A stretch of DNA of 64,000 bases from Oscillatoriales cyanobacterium. Its GTDB lineage: Bacteria; Cyanobacteriota; Cyanobacteriia; Cyanobacteriales; Microcoleaceae. Under the pieces are notes generated by a model. That model did not search any database and was not told the DNA's origin. It saw nothing but the letters and a program-made list of their open reading frames with translations. Both the position numbers and the translations under genes were made by a program. This document shows positions 27,170-35,600 of the stretch, in pieces (positions within the stretch are counted from its first letter, which is position 1; each line of letters begins with the position of its first letter). The DNA lies in NCBI GenBank assembly GCA_004293365.1, contig RDYN01000010.1:1-64000 (forward strand), written 5' to 3'.

Positions 27170-27197
27170 TTTAAAGGTGATAATTATCACCTTTAAA
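27170..27197. promoter_or_regulatory. 28-bp perfect palindrome upstream of the giant gene
   Basis: Each half is TTTAAAGGTGATAA or its complement, with no spacer. It lies 38 bases upstream of the ATG at 27132, in the promoter/leader region. A perfect palindrome of this length is typical of an operator for a dimeric or tetrameric regulator; as RNA it would form a 12-bp hairpin close to the start. No regulator gene is nearby. Confidence 0.6.
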
Positions 27198-27735
27198 AAA
27201 AGGTTTAATTGAGAGTTAGACGCTCTGTTTTTTGACTGTTAGAAAGCAAAACTGTTCAGCGATCGCTGTTTCTTACCCGGAGCTCCCTTGCAGCATCCCC
27301 ATCATAGTTGGGGGACGAAAGAGAAGTTCTTTCCCTCCCTTTTTTTAAGGGGGGTTAGGGGAAGCTTTTTTAACTGAAACTGTATGGTGTTAGAAATAGC
27401 AACAGCCGGATTTTCCTCAGCAAAATTTTTGCTATCTTGCTATTGGATAGCATGGGAAATACAGCCGATTTAATGTCGATCGACTACACTTCGGAACCCG
27501 TCATTACCTGTACGGAGACACCGCCCAGGAGCGAAACCTGTTTTTTCTACTTCATTGACCAGCAAAAGTGCTGTATCGCCTGCGCGAGGGCTGGGACTGG
27601 ACAGTTTAAACCCTCATAATCTATAGCGGTTATCAGAAAGATGAGGTATGTTGTTGGGATGCGAGCCCTGACAGCTTATATAACCCTTAAACCAATTCGT
27701 GTCATACCAATTTAATGGGGCGTTGCATATATTCC

Positions 27736-27817
27736 GATCCCCCTAAATTCCCCTGATTGTCGGGGGACTTTGAAATGACTCTTGTCCCCCCCTTATTAAG
27801 GGGGGTTAGGGGGGATC
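27736..27817. repeat. dispersed palindromic element, GATCCCCC family
   Basis: Begins GATCCCCCTAAATTCCCC and ends with the inverted GGTTAGGGGGGATC. The reverse complement matches the copy at 39237-39333 along most of its length, including the inner TTTCAAAGTCCCCCGAC. Further members are at 48525-48606 and 57498-57745. Confidence 0.85.
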
Positions 27818-27865
27818 GGATTTCGGATTTCGGAATTCTATGCAGCCTCATAAAAAATTCGTGTC

Positions 27866-28026
27866 AGTCAATTTGAGATTTTAGACTTCGACTTCACTCC
27901 GTCGAACGATTTTAGATTTTAGATTGACTCTAAAGATGAATCTGGGAGCTTGAACTTTAGTCTAAAGTCTAAAATTTTGGGCTGCTCGCGACTTGAGTCG
28001 GGGGCTTGTCTGCATTGTTTTTGGGC
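27866..28026. repeat. dispersed repeat of about 160 bp, copy 1
   Basis: Starts CAGTCAATTTGAGATTTTAG and ends GTTTTTGGGC. It shares blocks such as AGATGAATCTG, GCTTGAACT and TTTGGGCTGCT with 31802-31926 in the same order. The internal TTTTAGATT repeat makes this copy longer. Confidence 0.75.
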
Positions 28027-28622
28027 GGTGTAATTTAATTGAAATCGGCATACCCTGTATCGACGAGGCGGATTAAAAATTTATGACTTGCAGTCTAGTT
28101 AGTGACAACAATCCAGGTTTGAGACTGCGTTCATCTGCGATCGCCAAAAATAGAATCTTGTCGCCCGCAAGCAACTTCTCAAAATTTCAATTTAGAGTCT
28201 TCGAGCGGATTTCTGTTTGAGGTAAATGCTGGAGACAATTGTTAGTGCTGAATTTTTCATGATGTTTTGGAGAAATCGATTTACAGATTTGCTGGTGAGC
28301 TACTTGCGATTTTCCTGGCTCTCCCTCAGTTACGCCCAAGAGAGTAGAAACCCGATTTATTCCTAGATTTTTTGCAACCCAACCAAGATTTACAATCTAA
28401 ATCTGGTTTCCGAGCGCAAGTCCTCAACTAGAAAAACACCGATCGCCATCGGCTAGTTATGGCAAATTTAACCCAGCAATACTGCTCGATTAGGTTTTAA
28501 TTGCTCCCTTTGGACGCGGCTCGTCCCCAAAAAGCTCCAACAACAACCCTTACACGTAAGTACATATTAACTGATGGATTACTACCTCAGCAAATCTTCG
28601 TAGATACAAGCCCCAATACAAC

Positions 28623-28943
28623 CTATATCTTTTCACCGCGAACGTCAAGAGCTCGGGGTTGATAGTACCGACAATCTTGACAGGGCCCAGAAGGATTGAC
28701 CGCGCAGCGGATGTAATTAGAGCGGGCGTTATACTCGCAAGTGATATCGCCGATCGGATAACCGAGGCCTTCTACGTAAGTGCGATCGCCCATTGCTAGT
28801 TGAGTAGGCAGGGGTCTATTTGCTACCGCCCGCCTGGCCGCTGCAATTCCCTCGCTAGCTTGCCTGCTTGCTGAGCGCATCACCCACAAAGACACTAGCG
28901 ACGGAGCTAAACCTATGACAATAATCAGGAGAACTGTAAACAC
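28623..28943 (-). CDS. DUF6464-like membrane protein, 106 aa
   Basis: A hydrophobic N-terminal helix (FTVLLIIVIGLAPSLVSLWV) is followed by a short coiled linker and a small cysteine-containing domain: MGDRTYVEGLGYPIGDITCEY, then RCAVNPSGPCQDCRYYQP with four cysteines that could form disulfides or bind metal. I associate this pattern with cyanobacterial DUF6464 proteins, whose role is unknown. It is transcribed away from the giant gene's upstream region; no operon partner. Confidence 0.7.
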   Translation of the reverse strand: MFTVLLIIVIGLAPSLVSLWVMRSASRQASEGIAAARRAVANRPLPTQLAMGDRTYVEGLGYPIGDITCEYNARSNYIRCAVNPSGPCQDCRYYQPRALDVRGEKI

Positions 28944-29089
28944 ATTTTCAGAGCTTTTGTGAATAATCTTTTTTTTTATTTACATAATCCCGAAGCTAAA
29001 ATCATCGGGCAACAGACGGTTTTAAATCAGGAAAGTTCCCAGTGAAATTTCAAACTATGCCGCCCGTGCGTTAACCGTTTGCTGGTAAG

Positions 29090-29148
29090 GTTCGTAGTGA
29101 GGACTTTAGTCCTCTCTAAATCAGAGGACTAAAGTCCTCACTACGAAC
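29090..29148. repeat. dispersed palindrome, 26-bp perfect stem (GGACTTTAGTCC family)
   Basis: The left arm GTTCGTAGTGAGGACTTTAG continues through TCCTCT to 29115 and its exact complement is 29123-29148, leaving a 7-nt loop. Two related copies lie in tandem at 40741-40963, and a fragment is inside the MITE near 18.95 kb. The rest of the gap 28944-29289 is the MITE at 29167. Confidence 0.9.
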
Positions 29149-29166
29149 GGGAGAGGGGTTACACTT

Positions 29167-29289
29167 GGGAGCATCTCATGTTTGTAAAAAGGATTTTTTT
29201 ATTTGAGTGCTGTCCCCGCACAGCAAAGCGTGTATAAGCACGCGAGCTCGCGACAGCTCGCACTATAAATGCAAAACTGAGATACTCCC
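29167..29289. mobile_element. MITE-like element abutting the ppsA stop codon
   Basis: GGGAGCATCTCATGTTTG on the left and AAACTGAGATACTCCC on the right are imperfect inverted ends; CACTATAAATGYAAAACTGAG is shared with the copy at 18910. The internal GCGAGCTCGC-rich sequence forms hairpins. It ends exactly one base before the ppsA stop codon (29290-29292), so it defines the 3' end of that transcript. Non-coding. Confidence 0.7.
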
Positions 29290-31767
29290 TTAAACTTTAG
29301 CAACCTGGGCCGCTAAATCCATCACCGCACTCGAAGCCTCCACCTTAGCAACATCAAGCAAAGTCTTCAACACCGAATCGGGATTCAAACTAATCGAATC
29401 AATTCCCAACTCAACCAAGAAGCGAGCAAACTCAGGATAATCGCTGGGCGCTTGGCCGCAAATGCCAATCTTGCGATCGTACTTCTTGGCAGCTTTAATG
29501 GCAATTTCCACCATCCGCTTCACAGCCTCATTGCGTTCGTCAAAGATGTGGGCGACTAAGGCAGAATCCCGGTCTAATCCTAATGTTAGCTGAGTTAAGT
29601 CGTTAGAGCCGATCGAGAATCCGTCAAAAACTTGGGCAAATTCGTCAGCAAATATCACATTGCTGGGCAATTCGCACATCACATAAACCTGCAAGCCATT
29701 TTCGCCCTTAACTAAACCGTGTTTTGCCATCTCGGCCAAGACTTTGCGCCCTTCCTCCGGCGTGCGGCAAAACGGAACCATCGGAATCACATTTGTCAAG
29801 CCCATTTCATCGCGAACTCGCTTCAAAGCAAGGCATTCCAAAGCGTAAGCTTCGCGGTAATTCGGGTCATAATAACGAGAAGCGCCGCGCCACCCGAGCA
29901 TCGGGTTTTCTTCCTTCGGTTCAAACTGCCGCCCTCCCAGCAGATTAGCATATTCGTTGCTCTTGAAATCGCTCATCCGCACGATGACGGGATTGGGATA
30001 AAATGCGGCGGCGATGGTGGCAATTCCCCGCGCTAGTTTGTCGGTAAAGAAATCGGGTTTGTGTTCGTAAAGCGCTGTGAGTTTGGCAATTTGGCGCTTG
30101 ACAGATTCGTCGGTCAATTCATCAAAGTGAATCAGTGCTAGGGGATGCGCTTTGATGTGGTTGGCGATGATGAATTCTAGCCGCGCTAACCCTAGGCCGT
30201 CGCAAGGAATTGCTGACAAACCAAAAGCTTCTTCTGGGTTGCCGACGTTCATTAAAATTTGAGTGCGGGTGCGGGGCAAATTGTCGATCGCAATTTCTTG
30301 AATTTCAAAAGGAACTAAACCGGAATAAACTTTGCCTTCGTCTCCTTCGGAACAAGAAACAGTGATTTCTTGATTGTTTTGCAAGACTTTGGTAGCGTCG
30401 CCGGTGCCGACAATGGCGGGGATTCCCATTTCCCGGGCAATGATCGCCGCGTGACAAGTGCGGCCGCCAGAATTGGTGACAATCGCCCTGGCTTTTTTCA
30501 TGATCGGTTCCCAATCCGGGTCAGTTTTGTTGGTGACAAGAACTTCCCCTGCTTCAAAGTCAGCGATTTGGTGAACGTCTAAAATTACGCGGGCTTTACC
30601 TTGTCCGATGGCTTCGCCAACGGCGCGCCCTGTTGCCAAAATTGCGCTGGAACCTTGCAATTTGTAGTTCCGCAAAACTGTAGCGGATTTTTGTGATTGT
30701 ACTGTTTCCGGCCGCGCTTGAACGATGAATAGTTCGCCTGTATTGCCATCTTTTGCCCACTCGATGTCCATTGGCGTGTAGGTGCCGCGGACTTGGGAGT
30801 AGTGTTCTTCTATTAATACTGCCCAACGTGCTAGTTGCAGAATTTCTTCATCGTTAAGGGCGTATTTAGCGCGTTCTATTGGCGCTACCGAGACGTTTTT
30901 GGTGTATTTGGAACCGCCGAGGTCGTACACCATTTTGATGTCTTTGGTGCCGAGGCGTTTGTCGAGAATTGGACGGAAACCTTGTTTTAATGTAGGTTTG
31001 AAAACTAGGTATTCGTCGGGGTTTACTGCTCCTTGAACGATGTTTTCTCCTAATCCGTAGGCGGCGGTGATTAAGGCGGCATTTTTGAAGCCGGTTTCGG
31101 TGTCGATGCTGAACATGACGCCGGAGGATGCTAAGTCCGATCGCACCATTTTTTGCACGCCGACGGATAAGGCGACTTCAAAGTGGTCGAAACCTCGCTG
31201 TTGGCGGTAAGAAATCGCTCTGTCGGTGAAGGTGGAGGCGAAGCATTTGTGGCAGCATTGGAGGACGCTGGTGCAGCCGTGGACGTTGAGGTAGGTTTCT
31301 TGCTGTCCGGCGAAACTGGCGTCTGGTAAGTCTTCGGCGGTGGCGGAGGAACGCACTGCTACGTCTGTATTGTCGCCTTCGCGATCGACTGTGCGATCGT
31401 AAGCGTGGGCGATCGCCGCTTGCAAGTCTCGCGGAAACGGTGTATTCAGAATCAATGCCCGTGCTTGCTTGCCTTTTTGTCGCAGGTTCTGGAGATCTTC
31501 TACGTCTAAATCTGCAAAAATTTCGCGCAATTTTGCTTCTAAACCCGCCGACTCGATGAAGTAGCGGTAAGCGTATGCTGTAGTTGCAAATCCATTGGGG
31601 ACGCTGACTTTTTTGGAAGTTAACTGTTGGATCATTTCGCCCAATGAAGCATTCTTCCCGCCTACTAATGGGATGTCGTCGATGCCGACTTCATCAAACC
31701 ACAACACCAAGGCTTTTTCTTTGGGAATTAAAACTTGTTTTTCTTGAATTGCTAATTTTTCGAGCAT
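29290..31767 (-). CDS. ppsA: phosphoenolpyruvate synthase PpsA
   Basis: Converts pyruvate and ATP to phosphoenolpyruvate, AMP and phosphate in gluconeogenesis. The N-terminal nucleotide-binding domain begins LVGGKNASLGEMIQQL and includes VRSSATAEDLPDASFAGQQET. The swivelling domain carries the phospho-histidine in NSGGRTCHAAIIAREMGIPA. The PEP/pyruvate barrel has LGLARLEF, PVIVRMSDFKSNEYA, MVPFCRT, MCELPSN and FSIGSNDLTQLTLGLDRDS. 825 residues is normal. ATG 31767. A MITE touches its stop. Confidence 0.97.
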   Translation of the reverse strand: MLEKLAIQEKQVLIPKEKALVLWFDEVGIDDIPLVGGKNASLGEMIQQLTSKKVSVPNGFATTAYAYRYFIESAGLEAKLREIFADLDVEDLQNLRQKGKQARALILNTPFPRDLQAAIAHAYDRTVDREGDNTDVAVRSSATAEDLPDASFAGQQETYLNVHGCTSVLQCCHKCFASTFTDRAISYRQQRGFDHFEVALSVGVQKMVRSDLASSGVMFSIDTETGFKNAALITAAYGLGENIVQGAVNPDEYLVFKPTLKQGFRPILDKRLGTKDIKMVYDLGGSKYTKNVSVAPIERAKYALNDEEILQLARWAVLIEEHYSQVRGTYTPMDIEWAKDGNTGELFIVQARPETVQSQKSATVLRNYKLQGSSAILATGRAVGEAIGQGKARVILDVHQIADFEAGEVLVTNKTDPDWEPIMKKARAIVTNSGGRTCHAAIIAREMGIPAIVGTGDATKVLQNNQEITVSCSEGDEGKVYSGLVPFEIQEIAIDNLPRTRTQILMNVGNPEEAFGLSAIPCDGLGLARLEFIIANHIKAHPLALIHFDELTDESVKRQIAKLTALYEHKPDFFTDKLARGIATIAAAFYPNPVIVRMSDFKSNEYANLLGGRQFEPKEENPMLGWRGASRYYDPNYREAYALECLALKRVRDEMGLTNVIPMVPFCRTPEEGRKVLAEMAKHGLVKGENGLQVYVMCELPSNVIFADEFAQVFDGFSIGSNDLTQLTLGLDRDSALVAHIFDERNEAVKRMVEIAIKAAKKYDRKIGICGQAPSDYPEFARFLVELGIDSISLNPDSVLKTLLDVAKVEASSAVMDLAAQVAKV

Positions 31768-31801
31768 TGCTTTTTTCCTCTCAACTTCTGCTCAGTGCGG
31801 C

Positions 31802-31926
31802 CAGTCGATTTGAGATTTTAGCTTTGAGATTTACTCCACCACAGATGAATCTGCTAGCTTGAACTCTTAGTCTAATTTTTTGGGCTGCTGGCGACTCGTT
31901 TTGGGAGCTTGTCTCGGTTTTTGGGC
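31802..31926. repeat. dispersed repeat, copy 2
   Basis: Starts CAGTCGATTTGAGATTTTAG and ends GTTTTTGGGC, like the copy at 27866-28026. It lies 35 bp upstream of the ppsA ATG, so it may carry or displace the ppsA promoter. Confidence 0.75.
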
Positions 31927-32628
31927 TGGATCGAAGGACATTCAACAGTTGACAGTTGACAGTTGACCAGGGACAGTTTGAAGGCGACCTCTACCTAGAA
32001 GGAAGAGGATTAGAGTAATGAATAGTCTGATTTTAATTTCTCCCTCAAAGGCGGGCGGGCTTTCAACCAATTCTTTCTGGTAAACCCAGGAGGGTCATTT
32101 TTTTAATGTCGTTCTGTTGCGCCAATTATCGGATGTTTCCAGAGGCGGTCTCTACCCGAGTTTTTGATTGCCTCTATTTCAATATTATAACTTTTTTCCT
32201 AAATGGCAATACCCCGAGGGAAGATTTATTTAATTAATTGCAAATAGTAAAGAAATGGCAGCCTGGAGTTTTTGTAAGCTATCATACGAAAAACGAGTGG
32301 AAAGGTGAAGATCAAACATAATTCATACCCTTTTTTTGGGCGCGCAGCGGTGCGGGGATAGCGCTCGGATTGTGTTGGTACTGTAAAGGCAACCAAGGGG
32401 CCGTTGTCGGGGGCGATCGGCTGCCGGGGGCGATCGCCCAAAAAACACAACACAAAGCAGCTTCGTTTCCCTCAAAAAACCGAGCTGCTAAAAACCGTAA
32501 AAGTTTGACCTATAATTGAGTTTACCTACTTGCAGCAAAAACACAGCCGATGTAGAGTATTGTAGCTGTTGAACAAAAATATTTTATTTTTTGTAACCGA
32601 CATTTTAGCGATTCAATTATTTATATGC

Positions 32629-32634
32629 TATAAT
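32629..32634 (+). promoter_or_regulatory. candidate -10 box (TATAAT) for the first giant kinase
   Basis: A perfect TATAAT lies 38 bases before the ATG at 32672. I see no good -35 hexamer at the right distance, so the assignment is weak. Confidence 0.35.
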
Positions 32635-32671
32635 AGTTAGCTCGACTGCCTTATGACAAAAAACAAGGTAT

Positions 32672-35600
32672 ATGATATCAGTTTTGAGCCCCACCGCAAA
32701 GCGAAACGGCTTTAAAGTTCTCCTGGTCGAAGACAATCAAGCCGAAGCCGATCTGATCGAAGAATTGTTATTAGAAACAAATGTCAGCAGAGCCGAGTCC
32801 CAAAGGCTGTCAGTAAGCCGTACAGAGCGTCTGAGTACAGCGCAGCAAATTTTGGTCGGCGAACATTTTGATGTGATTTTACTAGACCTTTCGCTGCCAG
32901 ACAGCCAAGACTTAAGTACAATTGTCAAGATACAAGAATACAGCCTCAATACTCCGATCGTCGTCCTGACAGCCCGCAACGACGAACAACTCGCCGTGCA
33001 GTCAATCCAAGCCGGAGCTCAGGATTATCTAGTCAAGCGAAAAATCGACAGCGAAGTGTTAATGCGATCGCTCCGCTACGCAGTCGAGCGGCAGCACAAC
33101 CAAGAAGCTTTGCAAAAAAGCGAAGAAAAATATCGCTCGGTAGTCGAGAATTCCCTCGTCGGAATTGCGATTATTGCTCCTCCAAATTCCCCCTCAGAAC
33201 CCGAAAAATGCCAGTGGTTGGAAGTTAACGATGCTTTGTGCGATTTGCTCGGATACGATCGCCAAGAACTTTTGCACGGAAATTGGGAACAGTGGGGTTT
33301 TCCAGAAGACTGGCCCGCCAGTTTAGAGCAGTTAAATAAAATTTTGGCTGGGGAGAGCGAAGGCTATTTTTTAGATAAAAGGTGGCGCAGAAAAGACGGA
33401 CAAATAGTTTATACTCGGGTTTCCATGCGCTGCATTCGCGGCCGGGATGGCTCGATCGACCGGATGATTAAAGTAGTCTTGGATGTGAGCGATCGCTACC
33501 GCTACGAAGCCGAATTAAAAGCATCAGAAGAGTTTTTAAATCACACGATTAATGCTACTCCCGACCCGATTTTTGTCAAGGACGAGCAGCACAGGTGGGT
33601 TGTATTAAACGATGCTTTTTGCGAATTGATGGGAAAAGGGCGATCGGAACTGATAGGGAAGTCGGGATATGAGTTTTTGCCCCCAGCACAAGCCGATTTT
33701 TTTAGACAACAAGACGAGCAAATATTGCAAACAAGCATCCCCGAGCAAACGGAAGAAACTTTTACAGTTGGCGGAGGTCAAGAAGGCATTATATCTACTA
33801 AAAAAACTGTTTTTAACAAACCCGACGGCACTAAAATGTTGGTGGGAATAATGCGAGATGTGACCGACTACAAGCGCCAGCAAATAGCGTTGCAGGAAAG
33901 CGAAGCTCGATTTCAAATAATCACCGCTAACGTGCCGGGAATGATTTATCAATATCGACTATCTGTTGATGGCAAAGCATCTTTTTCTTACGTTTCTTCT
34001 GGCAGTTGGCAGCTCTACAATTTACACCCAGAAGAAATAGAAGAAAATGCCGGCTTGGCTTTTGCTAAGGTTCACCCAGATGACATCTCAGACTTGCAGC
34101 GATCGATCGCAACTTCAGCGGCCACTCAGCAAGCTTGGCAACACCAGTGGCGGCAAGTTGTGGGAGAACGAGTGAAATGGCTCTCTGGCGCGTCGAGACC
34201 GCAAAAACAAGCCAACGGCGATATAATTTGGGACGGTTTGGTGATGGATGTCACCGAATTAAAACAAACCCAACAAGAGCGCGATCGATTTTTTAATATC
34301 TCGCTGGATTTACTTTGCATTGCAGGTTTTGACGGCTATTTCAAACGCTTAAACCCCGCTTGGTCTACTTTATTAGGTTACAGCAGAGCCGAACTTATAG
34401 CCCAACCTTTTCTAGAATTATTGCATCCAGAAGACCGAGCAAAAACTATAGCTGAATTAGAAAAAATCAAACAAGGCAACCCCGTTATTAACTTAGAAAA
34501 CCGCTATCTTTGCCGAGATGGTACTTATAAATGGCTGTCGTGGACGGCATCGCCCTTTGCCGAAGAAAGTTTAATTTATGCAGTGGCCCGAGATATTACA
34601 TTGAGCAAGCAAGCTGAAGCTGAATTGCGTAAAAGCGAAGCCACTAATCGCGCTCTTTTAAACGCGATACCCGATATGATATTTCGCTGTCGTGCCGACG
34701 GCACTTTTGTAGACTTCAAACCTGCAAAAGACCTCCAAACGCTTGTACCGGAAAACATATTTATTGGCAAAAAAGCACAAGACATATTACCTGCTGCTTT
34801 TGCTGAAAAAATCTTGTCCGGCAATCAACAAGCGAGCGACACCGGCGAAATTCAAGTTGTAGAATATCAACTGCAAATTAAGGAGGTACTGTGCGATTTT
34901 GAAGCGAGAATAGTCTTCTGCACGGATGACGAAATTATTGCGATCGTCCGCGACATCACCAGCCGCAAACGTTTTGAGTCAAAACTCCAGCGACAAGCAG
35001 TGGCAATGGCAAAAACTTCCGACGGTATCGCCATGCTCAATGCCGGCGGAGAAGTGATTTATGCCAACGCAGCCAGACTAAAAATCTACGGTTACGACTC
35101 TCTCGAAGAACTGTTAGGCAAAAGTTGGAAAGTATTCTACGAAGGTGCAGAATTGCAAAGGTTCGAGCAAGAAGTTGTGCCGGCTTTAGTGCAGAAAGGT
35201 TATTACATCACCGAAGCAGTAGGATGCCGCCGCGACGGCTCGAAAGTCCCTATAGATGTCTCGCTGACAATGCTACCAGACGGGGAAATCATTTGCATCG
35301 TTCGCGATATTGCTGCGAAAAAGAAAGCAGAAGCAGACTTGCAAGATAGCAAGCGGTTCGGCGATCGCATTGCTGAGGCAAGTCCTAATATTTTGTATGT
35401 TTACGACTTGATAGAACAAAAAAATATTTATGCGAATGCTTCTATCTCCCAGATTATTGGCTATACAGTAGATGAGATTGAGGCAATGGGGCCGTTGATG
35501 TCAACTTTAATGCACCCGGAAGATGCCCTCAAAATGCCTGATTATTTACAGCAAGTCGCAACGGGTACAGAAGGAGAGATCTTTGAAATTGAATACCGCG

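Larger units (their letters stand above)
27198..28622. other. long gene-free repeat region
   Basis: Nearly 1.4 kb without a convincing gene. A fragment of the CCCCCCTTAA family lies at about 27334-27367, a full copy at 27736-27817, a longer dispersed repeat at 27866-28026 and a GAAACCCG half-palindrome near 28.35 kb. A 60-codon frame at 27437-27619 has no family likeness and no ribosome-binding site. Confidence 0.7.
31768..32671. other. 904-bp gene-free region between ppsA and the first giant kinase
   Basis: Holds the second copy of the 27.9-kb repeat (31802-31926), a short AGTTGAC tandem repeat (31944-31968) and an AT-rich stretch before the kinase with a TATAAT at 32629. The divergent promoters must lie here. 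A 75-codon minus-strand frame at 32226-32453 shows no family likeness. Confidence 0.7.

Noticed and set aside
27437-27619. 60-codon frame in the gene-free region
   Set aside because: Short, without ribosome-binding site, surrounded by repeats; no likeness to known small proteins.
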